From: Halocaridina rubra
Lineage: Eukaryota > Arthropoda > Malacostraca > Decapoda > Atyidae
DNA: 64,000 bases
Assembly (NCBI GenBank): GCA_037179515.1
Contig: JAXCGZ010019165.1
Span: 24,733 to 88,732 of the forward strand
Direction: 5' to 3'
Positions 35,052-46,084 of the stretch are shown here, piece after piece (position 1 is the first letter of the stretch; every line of letters starts with the position of its first letter). A program made the translations under genes and the position numbers. The notes under the pieces were generated by a model, which saw only the letters and a list, made by a program, of their open reading frames with translations, had not been told where the DNA came from and ran no database searches.

Positions 35052-35355
35052 AAAAAAACAAAAAACAAAACAAAACAAAAAAAATTTATTTCCATTTTGT
35101 ACAATGGTTATTCAACATTAATAGTAACTTATAAGTAGACATGTAATTAAACTAAAAAATAAGAGGGTTATACAGTACATATAGTTAAATTAAATGTAGC
35201 TTTCATAGAAAATAATAATGCTGTAATAAAAATGTTAACAATAATGTTAATAATAAAGTAGTAAGTATGCCACTAGATACAGGATCGTTATTATTGGCAT
35301 CATTTCCATATTTGTTTCCTTACAATGAGAATAATTAGTTCTTAATGAGCAGCAA

Positions 35356-37107
35356 CTATTTGTCCAAAAGAAAATTATATAGTTTGCCTTTGAAAGCTGT
35401 GAAGGAGGATGCATTTTTAAGATGCTCTGGAATATTATTCCAGAGTGTTGGCCCTTTGATAGTGATCATCTTTGAACCTGCTTCTGTGTTTATTATGTGA
35501 ATAAAGAGCTCACTGCTCTGTCTTGTGTTGGTTCCCCTTATATCCCTGACTGTTTTTAAATCAAATAGCCAGCTAGGATAATGATGGTTCAAAATTTTGA
35601 ATACAAAAACATAAATAGCATAAGCGACCTTATTTTCCTCCCTCAGCCACCCAAGTTTATTGAGAGCTGGTGTGATGTGGTCATATTTTCTTATTCCTCC
35701 CAGGGCAACTCGAGCTGCAAAGTTAATAAGCTTCTGTATTCTGTTTATCTGAGTCTTAGTGGTAGCTCCCCAAACAGTTGTGCAGTAATTAATGTGACTT
35801 AGGGCTAGAGATTCAACAACAGTTATTCGAGTGGTAGTCTCAAAATTGTCTTTTATACGTGATAAGTACATTAATGTTCCTGTAACCTTTTTGCATACTT
35901 TATCTATGTGGGAATCAAACAACATGTGGTTATCAAAGTGAATTCCTAGGTTTTTGACTCTTTTGCTAGGTGTGATAATATTGTCGCAAATATTAATTGT
36001 TGTGTTTTCTGGAATTTGTGCTATGTGGAACCTTGAACCAATAAATATGCACTGTGTTTTACTTTCGTTAATTAACAGCCTAATTTCTTGGAAATAGGTT
36101 TTAATTTTTGACAGAGTGTTTTCTGCTCTTATAGTTAGCTCTGGGAGATTATTAATATCACCACTAAGGAGTAGTTGAGTGTCATCTGCATATTGTACGA
36201 CTAGACAGTCAGAAATGAAAGAAGATAGATCATTTACGTAAATGGAGAAGAGGATAGGACCAAGTACTGATCCCTGTGGAACACCAAATGATACATTTTT
36301 TGGCACAGAGATAATGTTGTTAAGACTTATGGACTGTTTACGATTAGATAGATACTCGCTAAACCAGCTTGGATCAATATTTAAGTTAATACATTTACTT
36401 AAAAGAATTTCATGGTTTACACTGTCGAAGGCTTTTGATAAGTCCAATAATACAAGAATAGATATTTTTTTCATATCTATGTTATTATATATACTATTCG
36501 TAACTTTAAGCAGTGCAGTTTCCGTCGAAAGTTTCGGTCTGAAACCATGTTGGTTAATACTTAACAGTCTATTTGATTCTAAATATGACATAAGTTGGCA
36601 TGCAACAATTTTTTCTAATACTTTAGAGAAAATGGGTAGCAGGGAAATGGGCCGATAGTTTGTCACATCTTCTCTGTCCCCCTTTTTATGCAGAGGTATT
36701 ACATGTGATATTTTCCAAGAGTCAGGAAACTTTTTAGTGACAATGGAAGTGTTCATAATAGTTAGAATATAGGATGCAATCATGGGTAGAGCGTCTTTGA
36801 TGAACTGAAATGGTATACCATCTGAACCATAAGAGCCAGAGTTTCTTAGGCTCTTTATGGTAAGAATTAGGGTAGCACAATCGATAGGATTTATCTTGAA
36901 GTACTCTCTTGTGTTTACATTGGAAGAATTGTCATTTAAGCAATTACTCATATTCACTGAGATGATGTTTTCTTGAGTTTTTTCATATGTATTTTTGCCA
37001 ACGTTAACAAAATAGTTATTAAAGTTTTCTGCTTTGTCTTTCAACTCCGTAATATTTTCATAACTTTCTGAGGTACTCTTTTCATTTGGTATCATGCTTC
37101 TTATCAC
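35356..37107 (-). CDS. LINE-B reverse transcriptase domain (ORF2, C-terminal 583 codons)
   Basis: RNA-directed DNA polymerase that would copy the LINE RNA onto nicked genomic DNA. Visible RT blocks in order: SWKISHVIPLHKKGDREDVT, NYRPISLLPIFSKVLEK, NQHGFRPKLSTETALLKVTN, LVLLDLSKAFDSVNHEILLS, FGVPQGSVLGPILFSIYVND and the catalytic VVQYADDTQLLLSG. After the RT come the thumb region (NLGIHFDNHMLFDSHI) and a C-terminal block (INRIQKLINFAARVALGG, LWNNIPEHLKNASSFTAFKG). The block order matches the CR1/L2/jockey group. The frame is long and uninterrupted, which suggests a relatively young copy. Upstream it is out of frame with the endonuclease by one small indel at ~37107. Confidence 0.9.
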   Translation of the reverse strand: MIRSMIPNEKSTSESYENITELKDKAENFNNYFVNVGKNTYEKTQENIISVNMSNCLNDNSSNVNTREYFKINPIDCATLILTIKSLRNSGSYGSDGIPFQFIKDALPMIASYILTIMNTSIVTKKFPDSWKISHVIPLHKKGDREDVTNYRPISLLPIFSKVLEKIVACQLMSYLESNRLLSINQHGFRPKLSTETALLKVTNSIYNNIDMKKISILVLLDLSKAFDSVNHEILLSKCINLNIDPSWFSEYLSNRKQSISLNNIISVPKNVSFGVPQGSVLGPILFSIYVNDLSSFISDCLVVQYADDTQLLLSGDINNLPELTIRAENTLSKIKTYFQEIRLLINESKTQCIFIGSRFHIAQIPENTTINICDNIITPSKRVKNLGIHFDNHMLFDSHIDKVCKKVTGTLMYLSRIKDNFETTTRITVVESLALSHINYCTTVWGATTKTQINRIQKLINFAARVALGGIRKYDHITPALNKLGWLREENKVAYAIYVFVFKILNHHYPSWLFDLKTVRDIRGTNTRQSSELFIHIINTEAGSKMITIKGPTLWNNIPEHLKNASSFTAFKGKLYNFLLDK

Positions 37108-38589
37108 TTTCCATGTTGCTGCTGTATCATGTCTAGAGTCATTAAATTGTTTTTGTAAAAGTCTTTTTTACTTACACTGATGAGAGATCTGACACGTTTC
37201 TTTTCTGTTTTATAACGTTCTCGGAGAGTCATATCATATCTATTCATTTTTAGCTCTTTTTGTATTTGATTTCTGATTTGCATTGCCTCTTTGATGTCAT
37301 TAGTTAGCCAGGGGGCTGAGGGGCGGGTTATTTTTCTTGTTACAATGGGTGCACAACTATCTAAGCATTCAAGGAAGACTTTTGTTAGAATCTCAGCCTG
37401 CAAATCGACGTTATCTGTGTATTTAATTCTATTAAGTGCATTTGTGTTGTTGATTAATGTTTCACAAAAGATTTCAGGGGAGTAATTTTTTAGACACCGG
37501 AATGTCTTGAGGAGAGGCTTCCTTTTGGGCTTGTTTATATTTAGCATAGCAATGTTCAGCTCGTGGTCTGCAATTGGGCAGGGAACTACGTCCCAATAGG
37601 GTATACTTTCCACTTTATTTGTTATTATCAGATCTATAAGAGTCCTAGAATTAGGGGTTATGCGGGTCGGTTTTGTCACTATTTGTGTTAACTTCACAGA
37701 GTTGATCACCCTTTTCATTTTGTTATCTGCTGAGAGCAAGTCATCATTAAAATCACCAAGTATGTATATGGGTTTATGACGCACACAGATATTTCTGAAT
37801 GTGTCTAGCAGATGACTGAATGAACTGGTAGGTGCTTTAGGGTGACGGTAAACACACTACAATGAAAGATGGAAGTTTCTGATACTGCACAGTGATCCAT
37901 AAATCTTCGAGCTCCTCAGTTTTTTCTAAATCTGTGGTTATTTCTGATGCACTAAGATAATTTCTAACATAAATACAAACCCTACCCCCTCGGCCATGGT
38001 CATTGCAAAATATTTTAAACTCTGGGATATTCACATATTTATTTTCAGTTGTAGGAGGAAGCCAAGTTTCACTTACACAGAGGATGTCTATGTTGTAGTC
38101 TTTTGTTAGCATTATTATTTCCTCAAAATGAGCGAGCAGGGACTGAGCGTTCACATGTACTAATGTTACATTCTTACCATGTTTCATTGGGGTGATATCC
38201 ATAGTCATAGTTGTAGTTTCGACTGTGTGATTCTGCTGGGAATTCATCATTATAGAGTGTTCTGGGGTTAGCCCATGGATCCTGGTGTCTGTACCTGCCG
38301 TTGGATGTGTAACGCTGGTTTGAGTACGTGCCGTGGTATGATCGGGCCTTCCCAAAGTTTGTATGCCTAGGTGAGTGTCTAGGGTTGTAAGAGCCATCAC
38401 TCCAGGAGAAGTCTCTTGTGCGTGGACGGCGATAAGAGAGGTTTGTATCGTGTCTCTTTCTGTAGTCTCACGTATAGGGGATTGTTTCATTAGCTCTTTG
38501 CTGTTTATTTTGGTATGACTGTAGTTTGGGATATTTTGTAGAATACCCAGGTTGTGTCCATTGTTTGCCCCCACGAAATGGCTGGACAA
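37104..38589 (-). pseudogene. LINE-B endonuclease (APE type), two frames
   Basis: ORF2 likely starts near MTMDITPMKHGKNVTL, followed by VHVNAQSLLAHFEEI and DILCVSETWLPP, the N-terminal APE motifs. A frameshift near 37800 separates this from YILGDFNDDLLSA and CPIADHELNIAML in the next frame. The latter is the usual SDH motif read as ADH, a possible loss of a catalytic-site residue. The enzyme would nick the target DNA strand to prime reverse transcription. Confidence 0.82.
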
Positions 38590-40048
38590 TTGTGCCTGTA
38601 GGCCATTGATTCAGTTTGTAAGGCACATATTCAAATCCTTTTGATATCGTTATTGCGAAGGAAACCCAATTTGGTTTGCGAGAAAGCTCCTTAATCAAGA
38701 CTTCTTCAGAAGGAATGCCTTGATTTGTCAATGTACCTGTAGGCCATTGATTCAGTTTGTAAGGCACATATTCAAATCCTTTCGATATCGTTATTGCAAA
38801 GGAAACCCAATTTGGTTTGCGAGAAAGCTCCTTAATCAAGACTTCTTCAGAAGGAATGCCTTGATTTGTCAATGTATTACGTATCTCTCTCTCAAAGGGG
38901 TTGCCAGGAATGTGAATATATATTTGAGCTGTAACCCTTGCACTTGCATTATTGGGCAACTGTGGCTGTGGGGGAGAGGACTTCGATGGAATGTTTAGAA
39001 TAGAGACTGCTGCTATTTTGTCTTTTCTGTTTTCTTCATTGTTTTGCAGCCTATTGCTGGGTTGGTTATTTGTGCTGGAAGGTGTAATTTGGTTGTCCTG
39101 GTTAGTGATAGTTGCTGTGTTGTTAGGAGTAGTGGAGATTGGCTCTATATCTTCTTTGCTGTTTTGCAACTCTTTACCAGGTTGGTTGTTTGTGCTGGGA
39201 AGAATCTTGTTCTGGTTAGTGCCTGTTGTTGTATTGTTAGGAGTAGTGGGGAAGGACGCTGTTGTTTCATCATTATTTTGTAACCTGTTACTGATTTGAT
39301 TATTTATGCTAGATGGTGTATTTAGGTTGCCGTGTTGACTATCACTTTTATCTGGATCTACCTCTTCTTCAATACCACTGTCACATTCGTCTCTCAATGC
39401 ACTGAAGGAATTGTGAGTGGAGACAGAAAACCTAGTTTGCAAAACCTGAGGGTTGTTGATAGAAGGGACATCATCGTTGTTAGGTGACAGCACTGAATTG
39501 AGAGGTGGAGATGTTTCTAATAACAGTTTCAACCTAGAATTATCTCTTTTTTAAGTAGGACAATGTCAGATTCTAGCAAACCCACCTTGTGTTGTAAGGC
39601 TTTCACCTTTTCAGCATCTGCTTCCAAAATTTTCACCTTATCTGCAAGACTTTCTATCATTCGATGTAGGTCTCCTAGATCGTGTGTTTTTTCACTCTTT
39701 GGATTTTACAACTGAAGTTTGAGGTTGAAAGAGTTTGTCAAGGTCACCATTCATTGAGATATTCAGGACACTTGCGCTAAAAATTATTATATTAGTGATT
39801 ATATCTTTTTTTACTCGCTTTTTTATGATGTGTTTACCACTGTGTTGGGGAAAGAGTTCCACTACCTTTGAAAGCAAAAGTTGACTTGTTTTGTACAGAG
39901 TGACTTTTTTTATTTTTTCCAATTCCCTTCTGATGTCCTCACGTGAATATACGAATATTCTGTCCAGAGATGATATAAACACTTCGGGAAAATTATCAGG
40001 ATTTACACACGGAAGGTCATAAAGGTTAACATTTTCCGATGAGGACAT
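38468..40048 (-). pseudogene. LINE-B ORF1, frameshifted, with an internal in-frame duplication
   Basis: The first frame runs from the ATG at 40048 (MSSSENVNLYDLPCVNPDNF), ends near 39692 and is followed by stops and a leucine-rich stretch. The second is 354 codons (39532-38468). It has a long Asn/Thr/Ser-rich low-complexity region, then an RNA-binding-like segment (EREIRNTLTNQGIPSEEVLI, PNWVSFAITISKGFEYVPYK) that is repeated exactly once. After 38468 another frame gives an arginine-rich tail (YRKRHDTNLSYRRPRTRDFS). Expected to be the RNA-binding protein of the LINE. Confidence 0.75.
38595..38876. repeat. 141-bp in-frame tandem duplication in LINE-B ORF1
   Basis: The two units 38595-38735 and 38736-38876 differ at about two positions (for example TTTTGATATC against TTTCGATATC). 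141 bp is 47 codons, so the frame is kept. Confidence 0.93.
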
Positions 40049-40105
40049 TCTGTTGTGAATGGGAAAATGATGCCATGAAAACTTCCTTTGCTGATGCAAA
40101 AAGGG

Positions 40106-43100
40106 AAATGTGACAGTAAAAGAGGCTGTAAAGGTGGTGGCACTGGAAAACATACAAACAGTTGACTATAAAGAGACAGTAATTGAAAAAATGAAAGACA
40201 TTGTGATGGAAAGGGCAAACCCACTCATCAAACAGGCACTTGATAAAGAGAATACAGTGGTAATCTCAGGCATAAGCGAATCCCAGGAGCCAACATGGCA
40301 GGGGAGACTTGAAGAAAATAAAGCTAGGGTTGTAGACCTGATAAGAAAGCTTGGAGTAGTTTGTGGTCCTGAGGATATAGTAAACATACACTAACTAGGC
40401 AAATATTCGAGGGAACGAAAGCCGAGACCAACAAATGTAACCTTTGAGAGAGGGGAAATATTGTTGAGAAAAAAAAGTCAAAAAGACCTTCAAGAATTCA
40501 AAGAAGTATTCATTAAACGATACAGAACACAGGAAAAGATGGAAAAGATCAGAAACTTGTTGGAAGAGGCAAGAAGGTTAAATGAAGAAAGAAATGAAGA
40601 AGAGAAGAAAAATTTTCATTTCAGATTTCTTCCAGACAAAGGGGAGACAAAGAAGATAATGACAGAAGTTCAGGGGATGGGGCCTCATTAAGATTGTTAT
40701 ACACAAATGCTGATGGATTAGCTGGTAAGGCAGTAGAATTAAAAGATAGGATTCACAACAGTAAGGCAGATATAGTAGCAATTACAGAGACTAAGTTGAG
40801 GTTGAGGACATAGTGTCACAGTTTTTCCTAAGGGCTTCAGAATATTAAGGGTTGAAAGATCTGACAGGACTGGTGGAGGGATACCACTGCTCATAAGTGA
40901 AAGGATTCAAGTTGTAGAAATAACCTTGGCTATAGAAAGTGAGTTCAAGGAATTTCTTGTTGCTCGCATAAATACGGGTCAGAGAGCATAATAATAACTG
41001 TTGTATATAACCCACCAAGGAACCAGAATAGGCTAGAAGTTTATGAGGAAAGTCATATAGGTACTATTGAAGTCATAAAGTCAGTTGTTAACATGGCACG
41101 GGAGAGAAAATGTAGGATTTTGATTATGGGAGATTTAAATCATAAAGAGATAGATTGGATAAATCTTGACCCATACAGTGGTGAGAACTCATTCGGGGCA
41201 AGATTCCTAGATTGCGTACAAGGGAATTTCCTACACCAACATGTAATGGAACCAACGAGGGCCAGGGGTGGGGATGAGCCATCACTACTTGATCTAGTAT
41301 TCACAGATAATGTGTTGGATATTGAAAAAATTGAGTATGAACCACCAATTGGAAAGAGTGACCACTGTGTGTTGTTGATGGAGTATATCATTGAAGATAT
41401 TCTGCCTAAGAGTAGAGGCACTGAGGACATGAGGAGGAACTATCCGAAAGGAGATTACATCAAAATGAATGAGCTTTTTGCAGTTATTGACTGGAGAACC
41501 TTATTTTACAACAAATCTGTACAAGAAATGTATGATATCTTTTGTGAGAAATATGGGAAGATAGTAGATTGCTGCATACCTGTCACCAAAGTAGGTGTAA
41601 TTCATGCCAGAGAGAAATGGTTCGATAATGAGTGTAAAAGAGCTAAGGAGTGGAGAGACAAATGCTGGAAAAGGTATAGGAGGAGAAAAAACATAAATGC
41701 CTGGCAAACTTACAAAAGAGCAAGAAATGACTACCTAAGCAAAAGGAGAGAGGCAGAGAGAGACTATGAGAGGGACATCACCAGGAAGGCTAAAGAAAAT
41801 CCCAAGCTTTTCCATAGCTTTATCAGAGGAAAACTGAAGGTAAAAGAACAGGTTTTAATAATAATAATAATAATAATAAACTTTATTTCCATTTTACAAT
41901 GGGTATTCGTCAGCCAGGACAAGCCCCAACCCCCCACTGTGATGTCCACCCACAGCAGTTCCTGCCAGTAAACAGCTTAAACTCTCGGTCTTGGACGGGG
42001 ACCGATCTTTCGACCTCGTGAATGCGAAGCCAGCGCGTTACCACTGTACTAGCCAGCAGGCTAGAGAGAGCGGATGGAAGCATCACTGAGACGGATGAAG
42101 AGATCTGCAAAGAATTGAACAAGGAGTTTCAGTCAGTATTTACAGTAGAAAATACCCCACCCCCTCAGATTGCAGAGATAGAAGCCCAAGGGCCGGTATT
42201 AGAGAACATCAACCTTACAGCCACAGAGGTATGCAAGGCGCTGATGGAGTTAGATGTTCATAAAATTACAGGACCTTATGACATATCCTCTCATTTACTT
42301 AAAAAATGCACAAACTCAATATCAGTGGCACTAAGTATCATATTTAAAAGGTCACTAGAGTCTGGGGAGATTCCAAGATGCTGGAAACAAGCAAATGTGA
42401 TACCTATCTTCAAAAAGGGAAGGAGGGATACGGCTCTGAACTATAGACCAGTTTCCTTGACCAGCATAGTTTGCAAAGTTATGGAGAAACTACTAAGGAA
42501 ACATATCTCTCTTCACTTGGAATCCTTCAACTTTTTGTCAGTGAGGCAACATGGCTTCAGAGAAGGTAGATCAACAGTAACAATCTTATTAGAATTTTAT
42601 GATGAGGTAAGCCGAATCTTACAGGAAAGAGAAGGCTGGGCAGATTGCATATTCCTAGACTTCCAGAGAGCGTTTGACACTGTTCCACATGGGAGACTTA
42701 TTAGGAAGCTGCAATCAATGGCTAGAATAGGTGGAAATGTCTTGGAATGGATAAGAACTTACTTAGAAGGAAGGGAACAGAGGGTTAGAGTAAGACACTC
42801 AGTGTCTGAATGGAGAAGAGTTAGTAGTGGAGTTCCACAGGGTTCAGTTTTAATGCCACTTTTGTTCCTTGTATATGTAAATGACCTACCTGAGTCTGTA
42901 TATTCATTCATGAATATGTTTGCAGATGATGCAAAGATTGTGAAGAAAGTAAAAACCGAGAACAATGGTAGACAACTTCAGGAGGATCTAAATAGTTTGC
43001 ATGAGTGGTTAGAAAAGTGGCTAATGAAATTCAATACTTCAAAATGTAAGGTAATGAGAATGGGTACAAGTGCAAGAATGCCCAAGCTTGACTACTCGGT

Positions 43101-43790
43101 GGCTGGAGTACATCTTCAAGAGACAGAAAATGAGAGAGATCTAGGAGTAAACATACTGGCAGATTTGTCTCCAGAAATACATATAAATGGCATAGTAAGG
43201 GCAGCATATGCATTCTTATCAAATGTAATGGTAGCCTTCAGGCACATGGACAAGGAAATGTTCAGAAATATTTATGTAACCTATGTGAAGCCAAAACTCG
43301 AATATGCAGCCCCCTTTTGGAATCCACACTTGTAAAAGCACATGGCTAAGCTTGAAAAAGTTCAAAGACATGCCACAAAACTGGTGCCAGAAATACACAA
43401 TCTCAGTTATGATGAGAGGCTGAGGGAATTAGACTTACCATCACTCGAAGCTAGAATATTGAGGGGGGATATGGTGACAGTCTTTAAATTCCTTCATGGT
43501 TATGATAGAGTGGATAGGGATCGATATTTTGATATGGCTGGCACTAGAACTAGAGGTCATAGTTTGAAGCTTCGTAAGAAAACTTCTGTGCAGGATGTAA
43601 GGAAATATTTTTTCAGTGTAAGAGTAGTTGATAATTTGAATTGGCTAAGCGAGGAGATAGTTAATGCTATCTCAACCCATAGTTTTAAGGACAGGTATGA
43701 TAAGTATCACTAAGTATAAAATGGAACCGATCAGGAGATGGGATGATACGAGCATTGAGCTTTTTCCCGTAAACACAATTAGGTAAATAC
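40106..43790 (+). pseudogene. CR1-b: CR1-clade LINE, ORF1 C-terminus and ORF2, with SINE insertion
   Basis: The ORF1 part (40110-40691) encodes an RRM-like segment (TVVISGISESQEPTWQGRLE, RVVDLIRKLGVVCGPEDIV, GKYSRERKPRPTNVTFERGE) with one TAA at ~40393. ORF2 follows: endonuclease (LLYTNADGLAGKAVELKDRI, ILIMGDLNHKEIDWINLDPY, PIGKSDHCVLLMEYI), frameshifted near 40800 and 40980. Then reverse transcriptase (VIPIFKKGRRDTALNYRPVS, RQHGFREGRSTVTILLEFYD, LDFQRAFDTVPHGRLIRKL, SSGVPQGSVLMPLLFLVYVN, MNMFADDAKIVKKVK) and the CR1 C-terminus (FFSVRVVDNLNWLSEEIVNA) ending at 43713. A TAA at 43335 splits the last part. A SINE interrupts ORF2 at 41857-42048. Confidence 0.9.
41857..42048 (-). mobile_element. 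tRNA-derived SINE inserted in CR1-b ORF2
   Basis: Same SINE as 19463-19650, minus orientation, with an ATA-rich 3' tail on the left and the tRNA-like head (GAAGCCAGCGCGTTACCACT as read on plus) on the right. CR1 coding resumes directly after it: KLKVKEQ before and SRLERADGSITE after. The copy at 19463 is ~93% alike by eye. Confidence 0.85.
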
Positions 43791-43817
43791 ATGTGATTAC
43801 CTAATTGTGTTTACGGG
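43766..43817. repeat. Centre of a CR1 tail-to-tail inverted repeat (21-bp perfect stem)
   Basis: CCCGTAAACACAATTAGGTA and its exact reverse complement TACCTAATTGTGTTTACGGG face each other across about 11 bases. The homology extends outward for ~500 bp of CR1 3' sequence on both sides. With gaps it covers almost the whole of CR1-c. Confidence 0.92.
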
Positions 43818-46084
43818 AAAGAGCCCAAAGCTCGTATCTTCCCGTCTCCTGATCGGTTCCATTTTATACTTAGTGATGCTTATCATACCTGTCCTTAAAA
43901 CTATGGATTGAGATAGCATTAACTACCTCCTCGCTTAGCCAATTCCAATTATCAACTACTCTTACACTGAAAAAGTATTTCCTTACATCCTGCAAAGAAG
44001 TTTTCTTACGAAGCTTCAAACTATGACCTCTAGTTCTAGAGCCAGCCATATCAAAATATCGATCCCTATCCACTCTATCATAACCATGAAGGAATTTAAA
44101 GACTGTCACCATATCCCCCCTCACTCTTCTAGCTTCGAGTTATGGTAAGTCTAATTCCCTCAGCCTCTCATCATAACTGAGATTGCGTATTTCTGGCACC
44201 AGTTTCGTGGCATGTCTTTGAACTTTTTCAAGCTTAGCTATGTGCTTTTTCAAGTGCGGATTCCAAAAGGGGGCTGCATATTCGAGTTTTGGCCTCACAT
44301 AGGTTACATAAATATTTCTGAACATTTCCTTGTCCATGTGCCTGAAGGCTACCCTATGGAAAAACTTGGGATTTTCTTTAGCCTTCCTGGTGATGTCCCT
44401 CTCATAATCTCTCTCTGCCTCTCTCCTTTTACTTAGGTAGTCATTTCTTGCTCTTTTGTAGGTTTGCCAGGCATTTATGTTTTTTCTCCTCCTATACCTT
44501 TTCCAGCATTTGTCTCTCCACTCCTTAGCTCTTTTACACCCATTATCGAACCATTTCTCTCTGGCATGAATTACACCTACTTTGGTGACAGGTATGCAGC
44601 AATCTACTATCTTCCCATATTTCTCACAAAAGATGTCATACATTTCTTGTACAGATTTGTTGTAAAATAAGGTTCTCCAGTCAATAACTGCAAAAAGCTC
44701 ATTCATTTTGATGTAATCTCCTTTCGGATAGTTCCTCCTCATGTCCTCAGTGCCTCTACTCTCAGGAAGAATATCTTCAATGATATACTCCATCAACAAC
44801 ACACAGTGGTCACTCTTTCCAATTGGTGGTTCATACTCAATATTTTCAATATCCAACACATTATCTGTGAACACTAGATCAAGTAGTGATGGCTCATCCC
44901 CACCCCTGGCCCTCGTTGGTTCCATTACATGTTGGTGTAGGAAATTCCCTTGTACGCAATCTAGGAATCTTGCCCCGAATGAGTCCTCACCACTGTGTGG
45001 GTCAAGATTTATCCAATCTATCTCTTTATGATTAAAGTCTCCCATAATCAAAATCCTACATTTTTTTTCCCGTGCCATGTTAACAACTGAGTTTATGACT
45101 TCAATAGTACCTATATGACTTTCCTCATAAACTTCAAGCCTATTTTGGTTCCTTGGTGGGTTGTATACAACAGTTATTATAATGCTCTCTGACCCAGTAT
45201 TTATGCGAGCAACAAGAAATTCCTTGAACTCACTTTCTATAGCCAAGTTTATTTCTTCAACTTGAATCCTCTCACTTATGAGCAGTGCTATCCCTCCACC
45301 AGTCCTCTCAGATCTTTCAACCCTTAGTATTCTGAAGCCCTTAGGAAAAACTGTGACACTGTTTATGTCCTCACTCAACTTAGTCTCTGTAATTGCTACT
45401 ATATCTGCCTTACTGTTGTGAATCCTATCTTTTAATTCTACTGCCTTACCAGCTAATCCATCAGCATTTGTGTATAACAATCTTAATGAGGCCCCATCCC
45501 CTGATCTTCTGTCATTATCTTCTTTATCTCCCCTTTGTCTGGAAGTACTCTGTAACGAAAATTTTTCTTCTCTTCTTCATTTCTTTCATCATTTAACCTT
45601 CTTGCCTCTTGCAACAAGTTTTTGATCTTTCCCATCTCTTCCTGTGTTCTGTATCGTCTAATGAACACTTCTTTGCATTCTTGAAGTCTTTTAGACTTTT
45701 TTTTCTCAACAATATTTCCCTACATGTTTCCCCTCTCTCAAAGGTTACTTTTGTTGGTCTCGGCTTTCCTTCCCTCGAATATTTACCTAGTTGGTGTATG
45801 TTTACAATATCCTCAGGACCACATACTACTCCAAGCTTTCTTATCAGGTCTACAACCCTAGCTTTATTTTCTTCAAGTCTCCCCTGCCATGTTGGCTCCT
45901 GGGATTCACTTATGCCTGAGATTACCACTGTCTTCTCCTTATCAAGTGCCTGTCTGATGAGTGGGTTTGCCCTTTCCATCACAACGTCTTTCATTTTTTC
46001 GATTACTGTCTCTTTATAGTCAACTGTTTGTATGTTTTCCAGTGCCACCACCTTTACAGCCTCTTTTACTGCCACATTCCCCTT
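43800..46084 (-). pseudogene. CR1-c: inverted CR1 copy with most of the reverse transcriptase deleted
   Basis: Reading from 46084 down: the ORF1 part starts GNVAVKEAVKVVALENIQTV and has a frameshift near 45700. ORF2 is a 446-codon frame (45480-44140) with a complete CR1 endonuclease (LLYTNADGLAGKAVELKDRI, ITETKLSEDI, ILIMGDFNHKEIDW, SDHCVLLMEYI). It then jumps at ~44354 from KENPKFFH to RVAFRHMDKEMFRNIYVTYV. That skips about 1.2-1.4 kb, the whole catalytic RT, with TAG microhomology. The C-terminal block is in 44124-43870. The endonuclease is better preserved than in CR1-b. Confidence 0.9.

Larger units (their letters stand above)
35052..40105 (-). mobile_element. LINE-B: near full-length L2/jockey-group non-LTR retrotransposon
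   Basis: About 5.05 kb on the minus strand, with ORF1 (40048-38468), an APE-type endonuclease (about 38160-37104) and reverse transcriptase (37107-35356). The 3' UTR is short and ends in AATGGAAATAAA followed by a T/G-rich run. Frames are broken in at least three places, so it is inactive, but each domain is well preserved. Both flanks are CR1-like sequence in the opposite orientation; no clear target duplication was found. Confidence 0.85.

Noticed and set aside
35581..39299. Plus-strand frames such as 36242-36658 and 38952-39299
   Set aside because: They are antisense shadows of the LINE-B ORFs.
42022..43335. 437-codon frame as a host gene starting at 42022
   Set aside because: Its first ~11 codons are SINE sequence and the rest is CR1 reverse transcriptase; the ATG is fortuitous.
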